A DNA stretch of 64,000 nucleotides from Notolepis coatsorum (lineage: Eukaryota; Chordata; Actinopteri; Aulopiformes; Paralepididae), in NCBI GenBank assembly GCA_963971535.1, contig OZ020591.1, forward strand, positions 19,534,290 to 19,598,289. The letters run 5' to 3'. Positions 41,391-54,409 of this stretch are shown one piece after another. The notes below the pieces were generated by a model that worked only from the letters and a program-made list of their open reading frames with translations, made no database searches and was not told where the DNA came from. Every line of letters begins with the position of its first letter. Position 1 is the first letter of the stretch. A program made the translations under genes and the position numbers.

Positions 41391-41689
41391 ACCTCCAGCA
41401 GTAACAGGAATTGAACCAGTGATTGAACCACTTCCTCATATTTCCCAGCAGACATAATGGTGGATTTGCTGACACCTGCTGGCCTATTTCTGTACTGATG
41501 TTTGAGCATATTGCCCTCCAGAATAACAGATTTGTATTGTAACACTTTATACTTACTATAGATATATGGCAATATATAAATATGATGTTGAATTATATTA
41601 TAAAACTTTATACTTACTATAGAGATATGGTGATATATAAATATTATATAATAACCATTTATATCTATATTAATATTCTATATTTGGGA

Positions 41690-42185
41690 AACTCCACCCA
41701 CATTGTCCTTTTGGCAGCTGTAATGTCTCTAATTTGATTTTAGGTTTTCTGCCAGCCCAAATAAAGTCTGACATTGCTTTGTTGATAATCTTAATGTCAT
41801 TTGACTTTAAAATCACAAATAACATAGATGTAGGATATATCCTTGGAAGGTCATCTAAATAAGGTTAATTCTCCCAAGAAATGGAATGGGGAGGCTCGTC
41901 CATCTGGTTGAGATATACTTCTGATATTCTTTATCCAGGGATTAATATTCTCTGCATATAGTTGATTAATTTGGGGGGTAACTTTGATGCCTAGATAACT
42001 AAGTCCTGATGGAGCCCAAAAAAGGGCGTGATATATTTTGGTTCAGTGTTTCCACCATTGTTCAAGGTCATTATTTCTGATTTATCTAAATTAACATTAC
42101 TTCAAAACATATTTCAATTCAACTCTATCAAAAGCCTTGTTGGCATCCATAGAAACACTGGCACCCGGTATTTGACAAAAGTTAA
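41690..42185 (-). pseudogene. LINE-1 ORF2 relic
   Basis: Minus strand reads SMDANKAFDRVEL (the first reverse transcriptase aspartate motif), then after stops and indels INKAMSDFIWAGRKPKIKLETLQ and GWSFPN, the thumb region order of an L1 ORF2. Much between these is missing. Confidence 0.75.
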
Positions 42186-42239
42186 AATAATGAATAGTAT
42201 TGAATAGACATCAACAACCTATTAACCCCCCCCCCCCTC

Positions 42240-42934
42240 CCCAGTGAACCCACCAGCCAGCCTGCCACCACCTTTGTCGTCCTCCTCTGCCCGGGTGAAG
42301 AGGGAGTTGGGGAGGCTTCACAGAGAGGCTATGTATCTATCTATCCAGCAGAATAGGGGGGTGGGGGGGGGCGGGAGGGTGGTGTCAGAAGCTGTTGTGT
42401 GGACTGGGATGGCAGGGGTCTGGATTGAGATTGAGTCAGTCACTACCCAACCCTGACCCTTTCCCACCTGCGTGACAGCAACACCCCTGTGAGAATGTTG
42501 TTCATCGAATTCAGCTCAGCAATCGACGTCATCATCCCCTCCAAACTCAGCGACCTCGGGGAGGGACCTTCGACAGCAACCCCTCCTCCTGTACTGCACT
42601 TCAACACCATTATCAAGTATGCAGATGACACAATGGTGGTGGGTCTCATCAAAAACCACAACGAGTTGGCCCACAGCCAGGTCTAGCATCTGGCGGTGTG
42701 GCGTGCTGACAACAACCTGGCCCTCAACACCAGGAAAACCTAGGAGCATCATCAAGACCAAAGCAGGCACACACACACCCTCATCCGTGGAGGTTGAGCG
42801 CGTCTCCAGCTTCAAATTCCTGGGTGTCCACATCTCCGAGGACCTCTCTTGTGCCCTCAACACCTTGACCTTGGTCAAGAAAGCTCACCAGTAAAGACCA
42901 CCTGTCTCCTCGGATTCTGGTGAACTTCTACCGA
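42240..42934 (+). pseudogene. LINE reverse transcriptase relic, upstream part
   Basis: Plus strand has NTPVRMLFIEFSSAIDVIIPSKL, then, after a deletion, NTIIKYADDTMVVGLI (YADD), DNNLALNTRKT and SSFKFLGVHISEDLS. Stops interrupt it. It belongs to the jockey/L2-like group by these motifs. The frame continues after the hAT insertion at 47722. Confidence 0.82.
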
Positions 42935-43309
42935 CAGTGGCGGACTGGGACACAAATTCAGCCCGGGACATTCAGACGCACCAGCCCACACACCGGCCCA
43001 CGCACCTGCCCACGCACCGGCCCCGAAACCGGCCCACACAACGGGCGTTATGAAACACTTGTCCAGTATTAAACAACCCAAGGCTGTGGCTAAGGAGTCA
43101 ACATCAGGGAGACCAAATCTACACACCGCCCCTAGATGTGCACTCATGCACAGTGCACACACACACACACACAGACACACACATACATATACCGTTACTT
43201 CCCGTCATTGGCATATGTTTTTTTTTTACTAACATCTTAGTGCCTCATTAGCCTAGGGATTAAGGATACATGAAGTATTAACTACACCATAATAATATTG
43301 AGGTTTTGA

Positions 43310-43660
43310 TCCATAGAAAGTCGGCCGATATCGGCATTAAAATGTGATATCGAAAAATATCGGTATCGGTTTTAAAGAAATAATATTTAATTTACATTTC
43401 TATAACCTTTATTTACCCAGGCAAGCAAGTAAGAACCAATTCTGATTTTATTTATTGTCAAAAGTATGCATAATGTTGTGTTAATTCCACAACAAGAGAT
43501 ATGTAATGTTAATTACCTGAAATTATTCAATTTCTTGGGGCGGGAAACCCTGCATATATCGGTATCGGTTGATATCGGTTGATATCGGTATTGGAAATTA
43601 AGAGTTGGACAATATCGGTATATCGGTATCGGTAAAAAAGCCAATATCGAGCATCCCTAA
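43310..43660. mobile_element. hAT-like MITE remnant
   Basis: Rich in gatatcggtatcgg motifs and ends ccaatatcgagcatcccta, which I recognise as the end style of a hAT MITE family. The left end is degraded, with only gtcggccgatatcggc. Confidence 0.55.
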
Positions 43661-43800
43661 TAGAAAGGTCTGTGCTACACAATTTCAGTTAGATTGGATT
43701 TATTGTCCTTTAATTTGGCACTCATGACATTAGTTGCTTGCCGTTTAATCAACATTGAAAGACCCCCCACTTCCTCCCAGACACCCATTCCAAGAGCCTG

Positions 43801-44206
<406 letters not shown>

Positions 44207-44450
44207 GCATAAGAAGAACATCAGCAATCAATAATAATGGCTTGAATTCATACAGCGTTTTTCAGCCTTTTGAAAACACCCAAAGTAGTAGTAGTAGTAG
44301 TAGTAGTAGTTTATTCAGTCATCATCTCACACAATACAATATACCCCATCATTTAACAATATTTGATTTTACAGTGACTGAAAAGGTACAGACTGAAGCA
44401 TAATGCTTATATATGCCTGTCCTATATTCTTAACAAATATTAAAAAAATT

Positions 44451-44928
44451 GGCGGCTACGTGGCGTAGTGGGCAAGGCGCTCGCCACAAATACTGGAGAC
44501 GCTGGGCTCGCCTGTTCGAGCCCAACGCTCCACATTGCTTTCAGTTTAGCTGGTCGTTCATACTAATACACATTGGCCGTATTAGGGGGTGGGAAACTGA
44601 TGGGTGGGGATTGGGCGTTGTGGACAGCGACTCCTACAGGTCGGTTGGTGTGCCTGCGCAGTAGAATCAGGAAGTGTCGGGGGCAGCGTGAGCCTCCCAC
44701 GCGTTACTCCTCGCCACTGAGAGATCGAGCTGCGCAGGTGAAAAGATGCGACTGCTGTTACCTCAAGTACCGGAGGGGACTTGTGCTATGTATGACTTAG
44801 TCCACATTGCAGCCGGCTTGTGGGAGGCAAGAAACAGCGTTCGTGACAGGGGAGGGTTGAATTGGATGATACGAAATTGGGATGGGAGAAAATGTAGAAA
44901 ATGGGAGAAAAAGTGGACAAAAAAAACT
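44451..44928 (+). mobile_element. tRNA-derived SINE, copy 2
   Basis: A box tggcgtagtgg at 44461, B box tgttcgagccc at 44513-44523, body as in 14050-14531, and an A-rich end. It is inside the hAT element, so it is younger than that insertion. Approximate A/T-rich duplication at the flanks. Confidence 0.88.
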
Positions 44929-46119
44929 AAAATTTAAAAAATTAAGACTCCAAAACAGTATTCTAAAAGAAAATAGCAAAAGAAAACAGTATTATTCACC
45001 CCTGTAGTTTTCAAAAATAGCTTTACAAATTTTTCTTAAAAACCAAAAGCGAATTACTCATTCTTAACTGTATATCAGCATTGTTCCACAAAGCGCTTCA
45101 CAGAAACCATCAAGCATTCACACTCACACAGTCATACACTACTGGTGGTTGTGAGCAGCATCAGCAAACACAGCTGCCCTGTGGCAGACTGACGGAATCA
45201 TGTCTGCTAATCAGCGCCAACCACCATCAACAACCTTCATAAATACATTCAACATTAATGGAATAGGCTAACTACCAACTTAGCTGTAGCAGTTAGCTGT
45301 TATATGCAATCACATATGTTTAACTACGGGGTAGTAGTTGACCTAGTTGTTAGCTTAAGCTAGTTAGCTGTGGTTATTTACAAACATGTAGATGAGACTA
45401 ATCATATACAGATCGAGAACATGGCTAACAGTTGGGAATTCTAAGGTACATCTTATTTAAGCATGTAAAACTAATCAATTCAATCAATTAGATTACCAAT
45501 ATTATATCAACATGAAAATTTGGAAGGGAACATAATAGTATTTTATTTTAGTATTTACTATTATAATATTAGTAGCCGATTAATTTGCAGCCCGTCCTAG
45601 GTTCTGATTGGCTCTCTAGGTTAGCACTTTAGCTTCTGATGCTGTGGTGGGCACTAGTCCTAACATTGCTAACTAAACTTTTAGTCCGAGAAAAAACGTC
45701 ACGAGTCACAACTATTTACGTCCACGTGCTGTAAGGAATCAGGAATACGGAAAGCACATTGTCTTGTAATAGAATGACTGAAATCACTGCAAGAGCTAGT
45801 ATAGGCTAGCTAGCCCTCATGAACCGGCAGACACCAACAGTAGAATATGCACTAGGCTACTGCATGCACCTGTCATGTTACTGTTGGTTCCTTCCACTTG
45901 AACTTCATCATCATTAGCAGCAGCAGCGGGTAAACATGTCTGTAATTTTAGAACATTGTTCTGCGTCTTTTACTAGCAATTTTAGTTTTTTAATTCTAGC
46001 TTTTTCAGCTCCACCCTTTCTTTTTTTGCATTCTCCATTTCTGCGCTTCTAGGCCTACTCGCGGTTGGGAGGAAACGTGAATCTCATTCACTGATGTCTC
46101 ATGTCTCATTCAAGACTGG
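44929..46119. other. No gene seen (hAT interior)
   Basis: AT-rich with several gctagct/gttagct motifs; no coding or terminal-repeat signal recognised. Confidence 0.5.
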
Positions 46120-46760
46120 CTAACAAAAGCATGTCTTTCACTTAACACCAATAAAACAGTGTGTATGATGTTCACAAAGTCACCAGTAGAGGTCACTCAC
46201 TCTAATGTGTTTCTGGGAGAGGCGGAGCTGGACATTGTACATTAATTCAAGTATCTTGGGGTCACATTGGACTCTACATTGACCTTCAAAAAGTAATGTG
46301 AAGAAAGTGACAAACAGTCAAGTTTAACATCGAAAACTTCAGGCAGATCAGGCCCTGCCTGCCAGTTAATGCTGCAAGGATGTTTCTGCATTCAATGATT
46401 TTATCACACATCGAGTAGGCCTACTGTTTTATCAACTGGTCTCTTTTATATGTCACTACTCTTACACCAATATAATTACTCTACAAAAAAGCCATAAAAG
46501 TATTTGATAGGAAACCAATTTCATTTCATCACTGTAATGTTTTAGAAAAACATAACATGCTAATTTTCGAGAATTTCCAAGTTTTCAAATATACTTGCTT
46601 CATGTACAAGGTTCTGCATGGACTTGCCCCTCCCCCATTGAATGAGTTCATCCAACAGAAAGCAGACACTGGCATTACCACCAGGGCCATCAGTAGAGGG
46701 GACTGTAAGGTGCCTTTTCGTTACATATTCCATGTTCAAGACCCATCTTAAACTGCATCT
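46120..46760 (+). pseudogene. LINE reverse transcriptase C-terminal relic
   Basis: Plus strand gives FKYLGVTLDSTLTF, then after stops ENFQVFKYTCFMYKVLHGLA and PPPLNEFIQQK, ending near RGDCKVPF. This order is the C-terminal end of a jockey-superfamily LINE protein. Several stops and indels. Confidence 0.75.
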
Positions 46761-46830
46761 TAAGGCAAACCAGAACTGTGATCATTTTTAATCTGATTTA
46801 GTTTATGCAACTTGTTTATTGTTTTATTGC

Positions 46831-47572
46831 CGGCCCACACACTGGCCCACACACCGGCCCACATAATGGCCCACACACCGGCCCACATATGGCCCACACA
46901 CTGGTCCACACACTACACCGGCCCACACACTACACCGGCCCACACACCGGCCCACATTAGTGGCCCACACACTGGCCCACACACTGGCCCACACACCGGC
47001 CCACACACTGGCCCACATACTGGCCCACACACCGGCCCACACACCGGCCCACATACTGGCCCACACACCGGCCCACACACTGGCCCACATTAGTGGCCCA
47101 CACACCGACTCACACACTGGCCCACACACCGGCCCACATACTGGCCCACACACCGGCCCACACACTGGCCCACATTAGTGGCCCACACACCGACTCACAC
47201 ACTGGCCCACACACCGGCCCACACACCGGCCCACATACTGGCCCACACACCGGCCCACACACTGGCCCACACACTGGCCCACATTAGTGGCCCACACACC
47301 GACTCACACACTGGCGCACATTAGTGGCCCACACACCGACTCACACACTGGCCCACACACCGGCCCACACACCGGCCCACATACTGGCCCACACACCGGC
47401 CCACACACTGGCCCACACACTGGCCCACATTAGTGGCCCACACACCGACTCACACACTGGCGCACATTAGTGGCCCACACACCGACTCACACACTGGCCC
47501 ACACACTGGCCCACACACTGGCCCACACATCGGCCCACATTAGTGGCCCACACACTGGCCCACACACTGACC
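46831..47572. repeat. 12-bp minisatellite in the hAT subterminal region
   Basis: About 60 units of ccggcccacaca / ctggcccacaca, with longer periods marked by cattagtgg and ccgactcacaca. The left hAT end holds a few degenerate units (42985-43045), so the array grew from the element's own subterminal repeats. Confidence 0.93.
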
Positions 47573-47721
47573 AAAAAAAAAAAGTAAAAAAGTTAAAAAA
47601 AAAAAAAAAAAAACATATATATATATATAATTTTTTTTTTTTTTTTTTTTTTGGACCAGCCCACTTTGGTCCCGGCCCATCGGGATTCGTCCCGAACGTC
47701 CCGATGGCCAGTCCACCACTG

Positions 47722-48110
47722 TCTACCGATGAAGCATCCTCACTAACTGCATCACAGTCTGGTTTGGCAACTGCTCTGCCTCAGATCGGAAAGCACTGCA
47801 GAGGATGGTGCAAACTCACTCCCTTAGCGCTTTGATATTTGCTCCACAATTATAAAGCGCATTACAAATCAAATATATTTATTATTATTACTCCCTGCAA
47901 TTGAGACTGTCCTGTACAAACAGTGTCTGAGGAGGGTACGCATGAGTATCATCAAGGACACCTCCCAACCCAATCACAGACCTCCTCATCCTCACACTTT
48001 TCATCTCTATCCTCCTCATCCACATTATCTTTTGCGTAATTTGCCTCCTTATCAAGAGCTTCTTGCTCTTCTGACTCCACTTTCTGGGCCAAGTAGAACA
48101 GGTAAGTCTC
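47722..48110 (+). pseudogene. LINE reverse transcriptase relic, downstream part
   Basis: Resumes from 42934: ILTNCITVWFGNCSASDRKALQ-type sequence is readable at 47735-47800, then ETVLYKQCLRRVRMSIIKDT at about 47905-47965. The two parts join at the hAT target site. Stops and a small insertion (47835-47890) interrupt it. Confidence 0.8.
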
Positions 48111-48119
48111 CCTGCAGTA

Positions 48120-48450
48120 CTTTAGAACAGGTAAGTCTCCCCCACCCCACCTACCCAACCTCCTCCAATGTACAGTTTCTACGTCAAATGTATATACACT
48201 CTCTTTTTTAGATGCTTTTTGTATCACAAACAATACTGTATTTGCAAATCTGGTATGTCATAAATAGATGTAGCAGTACTGTCTATCTGTATGTCATATA
48301 TGTTATGATGAATTGAAAATGGGGGACCCTGATGTAAACAAGATGAAAGTCTTTCTCTGGTCTGCATCCCCTTAACAATTGTGTGTATTGAGCTGTACTG
48401 TATTGTACCCATTATATCTGTTAATAAAGTTTTCAATCAATCAATCAATC
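48120..48450 (+). mobile_element. L2 LINE 3' end, plus orientation
   Basis: Contains all L2 tail blocks in plus orientation and ends ttaataaagttttcaatcaatcaatcaatca at 48420-48451. 5'-truncated. Confidence 0.88.
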
Positions 48451-49650
48451 ACACAATTGTTAAGGGGATGCAGACCAGAGAAATACTTTTGTCTTGTTTA
48501 CATCAGGGTCCCCCATTTTCAATTCATCAGGACATTATGACACACATGACATACAGATAGTCAGTACTGCTACATCTATACATTTATGACATACCAGATT
48601 TGCAAATACAGTACGGTTTGTGATACAAAAAGAGTCCAGAAAAGAGAGTATGCATTTGACGTAAAAACTGTACATTGGATGAGGTTGGGTGGGGTTGGGT
48701 GGGTGGGGGGGGGAACACTGTACAAGCAAAACTGTGGTGTACATTGGAATATTGACAAAACCATACTAGGTAATTTACTGTACATTGGAGGGGGTTGGGT
48801 TAGGACATTTACAGGGGCCAGTTTCGAATTGCAGTCTCCCGTAGGTGTTCTTTGAGAGTGGTTTTGAAAGTGGGTAGTGATTCACATTCCTTTACAGCTT
48901 TGGGTAGGGCGTTCCACATTGATGTGGCATAACTGCGAAACGTGTTTAGTCCCTTGTTTGAGCCGAATCTGGGTTTAACATGATTTGTGGAGCTCCCTCT
49001 GGTGTTGTGATCGTGGTATTCACTGACCTTTGGGAAGTATTTTGACATGTACATGGGTACCTTGGTCGTGTAGTGTATCTTGTAGACCAGGCCCATTGCA
49101 AGTTGCTGTAGTCTGTTGTCTACTCTAAGCCATCCTAGGTTGTCAATGTGGGCAGGGGTGAGGTGGGTTCTAGGAGTAAGGTCAAGTAGTAGTCTGACCA
49201 GTTTGTTTTGAGATGTTTGTAATTTTGTTTTTAGCGCCTTTGAGGTGCTTTGGTACCATGAGGTGCAAGCATAGTAGTAGTACCCTTGAATGAGTGCTCC
49301 TGCCAGAGTCTTCAGGGTATTCTTGTTTACCTGAGAGGAGATCCGGTACAAGAATCGAGTTCGTTGGTTGACTTTTTTATTACATTGGATGCCATTTTGT
49401 CACAGGAAAGATTAGCCTCTAGGATGGAACCCAGGTAGGTAATTTCATCTTTCCTTGTGACAATATTGTCACCCACTGTAACTGAGAAGCTGTCGGTCTT
49501 GCTGAGTTTGTTATTTGAACTGAAGAGAATGGACTCTGTCATGTGTAATGATAGTTTGTTATCAGCGAGCCATATGCAGATTTTGCCTAGTTCCGAGCTG
49601 AGGGTTTTTTCAACCTGTAACTTGTTCTCGTCAGAGACCAGCAGGGCTGG
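48451..49650 (-). mobile_element. L2 LINE copy A, 5'-truncated
   Basis: Minus strand carries the last third of the reverse transcriptase protein (LLVSDENKLQVEKTLSSELG, TYLGSILEANLSCDKM, then in another frame LYRISSQVNKNTLKTLAGAL to SLPTFKTTLKEHLRETA) and a 3' UTR. A frameshift lies at 49327-49351. It meets the plus-oriented copy at 48450 tail to tail. Confidence 0.9.
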
Positions 49651-50978
49651 TGTCACTTGTCTAATTATGTTTTCTTGACATCCTATTCAGACTGATCTCA
49701 TTTACCAAAAGCAACAAACCCCCGCCCCCCCCCCCCCCCCCCCCCATTCTCAATAATGGCAAGGAGCTCAGAGAAAAATGGCACCAGCTACATTCAGCAT
49801 ATAGATAAGACTAAGAGGGCATTTTACATTTACATTTAATCATTTAGCTGATGCTTTTATCCAAAGCCATTTACAAATTGTCAACAATAAGCCACCAGGA
49901 GGGGTACATCTCAGTTGGCAGCTACAGTAAGTGCTATTTTTTGTCAAACAGTGTCGAACTTGAGTGTTACACTCTGTGTGCATAGTAATATAGACATATT
50001 AGCATGGTAGGTAGTAGATAGTATCCGCCAAGTGAAGCTCTGTTTTGCTCAGGTTCAGTTTGAAGGTTGTTGGTCATCATCCAGGCGTAAATGACAGGCA
50101 GGCCGAGATCCGTTTAGAGACTTGGGTATCTGAGGAAGGAAAGGAGAGGAAGAGTTTGGTGTCATCATCACCTTAGCAGTGGTATGATAAGGCATGAGAA
50201 TTGATACTGTTACCCAGATATTTGATGTAGAGAAAGAAGAGGAGGGGTCCAAGGAACAAGCCCTGAGGTCCCTCTCTAAGATACTTGGTAGGAACGGTCG
50301 GCGAGGTAGTATGATAGCCATGCCAGCACAGAAGCTACAACTCCCATTCCTACAAGGAGGATCTGATGGTTGACTGATTTTGATCTTTTTGTTCTTATGG
50401 ACTGACTATGTAATTTGTATTTTATGGTTGGAGAATTGTGATATCTGACTTGTGAATATTTAGTGAGCTTTGATTCAATGTTTTGTTCGTTGTGATGTTT
50501 TCTTGTGAGTACTTCAATGTTTGTGGTTTTATATTTTTATTTTACTTTTTTTGTGTGTGTTTGTATTTTTTCTGTTTGGACCCCAGGAAGAGTAGTCTCA
50601 CTTTGGTGTAGACTAATGGGGATCCACAATAAAACAATAAAACAATAAATAATAAGACTGTGTCGAAGGCTGCTGACGGGTCCAGGATAATCATGACAGG
50701 ACATCAAGAGGGACAAGGCTATTTGACTTGTGACATAATGAGAACAAAATTCTGTTCAGTTCTTTTTTACTATTTGCTGCATAGAATTGCATTTCTATGT
50801 TCTTTGCAAATATAAACTGGCTGATCAGTCCTCAGTGGCAGGCTGGGCTCCGATCATAAGCAGCTCAGCTGGAGCCTTGGCAGGGTCTCTCTTGATCGCA
50901 GATGGATGCGCTTGGACCAGTCTGCTCGGCCAGGTCGGCTGCAGCGGTTGGTTCAAAACTCCTCTCAGCTGCTCTTTC
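49651..50978. other. No intact gene; repeat fragments
   Basis: A C-run at 49726-49745; aatcatttagctgatgcttt and ttatccaaagccatttaca (about 49840) match a motif seen in many fish interspersed repeats. 50560-50650 (ggaccccaggaagagtag...aatggggatccacaataaaa) resembles a LINE 3' end in plus orientation. Nothing else recognised. Confidence 0.5.
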
Positions 50979-51117
50979 AATCTCACCCTCCTGAGGGTCT
51001 CTGTTGAAGTGAAGGCCTGTTTCACCTTCTCACTCTCCTGACGGTCTCTGTTGAAGTGAAGGCCTGTTTCACCTTCTCACCCTCCTGACGGTCTCTGTTG
51101 AAGTGAAGGCCTGTTAA
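50979..51117. repeat. 47-bp minisatellite, left block
   Basis: Three units of ctcctgacggtctctgttga joined to agtgaaggcctgtttcacct and tctcacc. Continues at 51541. Confidence 0.94.
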
Positions 51118-51423
51118 TATTCACGGCCATAGAGGAGACCGTGGGACACCTTTTTGCAACCGAATATGTGTCTCGAATTTGCTCCCACGCGGCGCGCAAA
51201 ATCGTGCAAGGAAAAATCTGACCAAAAATGAACCAATGCTCCAGCAGTATTAATGACCCTGATGTAAACAAGACAAACGTCTTTCTCTGGTCTGCATCCC
51301 CTTATACAATTGTGTGTATTGAGCCGTACTGTATTGTACCCATTCTGCAATCTGTTAAATAAATAAAAAGAAAGTTTGACTGGCCGCCGAGCCATACTGT
51401 AGTGTACATGGTGACTGCTTGAC

Positions 51424-51469
<46 letters not shown>

Positions 51470-51540
51470 AATATTTAATAATTTTTTTTTTAATAATTTT
51501 TTTTTGGCTTCCCCTGTTATTTTACCCACGCGACGCCACT
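51118..51540. mobile_element. Insertion in the 47-bp minisatellite, including an L2 tail
   Basis: The array stops at ggcctgtt and resumes at tttcacc. An L2 tail in plus orientation lies at 51250-51365 without its ATCA repeat. The right end ccacgcgacgccactgg resembles a hAT terminus, but no inverse was found on the left. Confidence 0.55.
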
Positions 51541-52024
51541 GGTTTCACCTTCTCACCCTCCTGACGGTCTCTGTTGAAGTGAAGGCCTGTTTCACCTTCT
51601 CACCCTCCTGACGGTCTCTGTTGAAGTGAAGGCCTGTTTCACCTTCTCACCCTCCTGACGGTCTCTGTTGAAGTGAAGGCCTGTTTCACCTTCTCACCCT
51701 CCTGACGGTCTCTGTTGAAGTGAAGGCCTGTTTCACCTTCTCACCCTCCTGAGGGTCTCTGTTGAAGTGAAGGCCTGTTTCACCTTCTCACTCTCCTGAC
51801 GGTCTCTGTTGAAGTGAAGGCCTGTTTCACCTTCTCACCCTCCTGACGGTCTCTGTTGAAGTGAAGGCCTGTTTCACCTTCTCACCCTCCTGACGGTCTC
51901 TGTTGAAGTGAAGGCCTGTTTCACCTTCTCACCCTCCTGAGGGTCTCTGTTGAAGTGAAGGCCTGTTTCACCTTCTCACTCTCCTGAGGGTCTCTGTTGA
52001 AGTGAAGGCCTGTTTCACCTTCTC
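51541..52024. repeat. 47-bp minisatellite, right block
   Basis: About ten units, with cctgacgg/cctgaggg and caccc/cactc variants. Confidence 0.95.
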
Positions 52025-52728
52025 AATACACATGTGCTAGATTTTATAGATATACCGGGAACAGTAAATTTCGCAGAGTAAATTTTACTCAAACTGAGTA
52101 TATTTGACTAAAACTGAGTAAAATAGTGAGTGCGTGTTGAATTGAAAACGAAAGGAATTGATTGATTGATTGATTGAACATTTTATTAACAGATTGCAGA
52201 ATGGGTACAATACAGTACAGCTCAATACATACAATTGTTAAGGGGATGCAGACCAGAGAAAGACTTTCATCTTGTTTACAACAGGGTCCCCCATTTTCAA
52301 TTCATCATAACATATATGACATACATGACATACAGATAGACAGTACTGCTACATCTATACATTTATGACATACCAGATTTACAAATACAGTACTGTTTGT
52401 GATACAAAAAGAGTCTAAAAAAGAGAGTATATTCATTTGACGAAACAACTGTACATTGGAGGAGGTTGGCATAGGTAGGAGGTTGGTAGGTGGGGTGGAG
52501 GGGGGGTTGGGTAGGTGGGGTGGGGTGGGGGGGGATACTGTACATTGGAGGTGGTTGGGTGGGTTGGGTAGGCGGGGTGTAACTGTACATTGGATTATCG
52601 ACGAAACCTTACTTGGTCCCAAGAAGAGGGTCTTGTGTATTATTGGGTTAGGACATTTACTGTACATTGGAGGGGGTTGGGTTAGGACATTTACAGGGCC
52701 AGTTTCGAATTGCAGTCTCTCGTAGGTG

Positions 52729-52942
52729 CTATTTGAGAGTGGTTTTGAAAGTGGGTAGTGATTCACATTCCTTTACGGCTGTGGGTAGGGCGTTCCACAT
52801 TGTTGGAAATGTGTTTAGTCTCTTGTTTGAGCCGAATCTGGGTTTAACATGATTTGTGGAGCTCCCTCTGGTGTTGTGGTTGTGGTATTCACTGACCTTT
52901 GGGAAGTATTTTGACATGTACATGGGTACCTTAGTCGTGTAG
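52729..52942 (-). pseudogene. L2 copy B protein, C-terminal end
   Basis: Minus strand: TKVPMYMSKYFPKVSEYHN, STNHVKPRFGSNK and NALPTAVKECESLPTFKTT, as in copy A. The preceding codons lie beyond the LTR element at 59345. Confidence 0.88.
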
Positions 52943-53353
52943 TGTAGTGGCCGACTGTCACTCCCAGAATGTGCTGACAGGCGTCACGATGCACCCATAA
53001 TTAGTTCTCTACTCAGTAACAAAGTTTGTGATGTAAATATAGAAGAATGTCCAAGTTGCGGCTGGTACGGTTTACAGGGTTTTATTGTCCAAAGAAGAAT
53101 GAATAAATAGTTCAATTAGAGCAGTTGTCAGTTGCTCTGTCTATCAGTTCCAAACAGTGAAACAGGTAGGAAAACGTATCTCCATAATAGGTGCATGAAT
53201 TACAGTGATCAGCTAGGTTACTTATAGAGGAGGAGCTATAATGGAGGTGGTGTGCCCCCTAGTGTTCAAACATAAATACAACCTCTAGTCTAAACAATGT
53301 ACGTTCTAATATTCTAGCAATATAAATCTACCAAGTCGGTTTCTGCTTCTACA
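52943..53353 (-). repeat. 3' LTR of the pol-less element
   Basis: 411 bp. On the minus strand ctctataagtaac (TATA-like) is followed by acaataaaacc (polyadenylation-like), the usual U3-R-U5 order. Related solo LTR at 12353-12746. Confidence 0.9.
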
Positions 53354-53878
53354 TACCGGCCCCTTAATTGTGCATGAAAACACAATTACAAAAATATATA
53401 TATATCAAAGAAGCTACCGACATAACCAATTTCAAATCATAGTTCTAAACTCAAATAAGCTTGACTTGGTCCTGGTTTCCACTTGTCCCTGTGCATGGGA
53501 AGAACAAATTAGTTAGTGATTCAAATAACAGTCAAGGTATTTCAATAACATTCAAAGTATTTCAAAGCATTAGGCTGTTGGTCAGGCTTTGGTCCAACAA
53601 CTGGTTCCATTATTATGGGTACTGTTCTAAAATATAAACAAACTAAATCTAGTCCTTTACAGCATAAACAGCATAACAGCAATTTAAAAACAGCAATTTA
53701 AAAACAGTTAATACATAACATACATAACATACACTTATTAGTATGTGTTAAAAACAAGATGGACAAGTACACAGGGATAAAAATAGCTAAAATAGGACAA
53801 ATTTTGCTCAAAAGTGGTGAAAAAGAAAAAGAAACAAGTCCAATCATGAATGTGTTGTTAAATAATTAAATTAATTTG

Positions 53879-54409
53879 TTACAGTCCACAACCCAGCTCC
53901 TCCAGTCCACGGCAGTTGGCCCGTCCTGGCCCTGCCTGGTTGTGGAGCCTGATTGCCACCGGCACAAAGGACTGCCCAAATCGCTTTGTGGTATGTCGGG
54001 GGGGGATGAGTCTGTGGCTAAACGTGGACCGCATTGCGGTCAGCTCATCATAGAGGGGGTGGCAGGGGTTCTCAAGGATAGCATGCAGCTTCCTCCTCGT
54101 CCTCCCCTCTGCCACCACCTCCAGACTGTCCAGGTCCGCTCCCACCACAGAGCTTGCTTTTTTGACCAGTTTGTTTATTTTGTCTGTGTTGGTGTTTCCC
54201 CCCCAGCATACCACAGCGAAGAAGAGGGCACCAGCAACCACAGACTGGTAGAACATCTGCAGCAGTTTGCTGCAGACATTAAAAGACCTGAGCCCTCTCA
54301 GGAAGAACAGTCTGCTCTGTCCCTTCCTGTAGAGGGCCTCAGTGTTGTCCGTCCAGTCCAGTTTGTTGTTCATGAGAACACCCAGGAATTTGTAGGTCTC
54401 CACCCTCAT
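53879..54409 (-). pseudogene. LINE reverse transcriptase C-terminal fragment in the LTR element
   Basis: Minus strand: MRVETYKFLGVLMNNKLDWTDN, RKGQSRLFFLRGLRSFNVC and VAGALFFAVVCWGG, through SFVPVAIRLHNQ. The frame is open and ends at 53879. It is the C-terminal third of a jockey-superfamily LINE protein, 5'-truncated, in the same orientation as the LTR element. It starts four bases from the stop of the gag-like frame. Insertion into the element is the simplest reading. Confidence 0.82.

Noticed and set aside
46812..47287. Frames rich in His, Thr, Gly, Pro
   Set aside because: 12-bp minisatellite from the hAT subterminal repeat.
47580..47655. A/T/TA runs as a possible LINE tail
   Set aside because: No LINE 3' end precedes it and no duplication was found; left as a simple repeat inside the hAT element.
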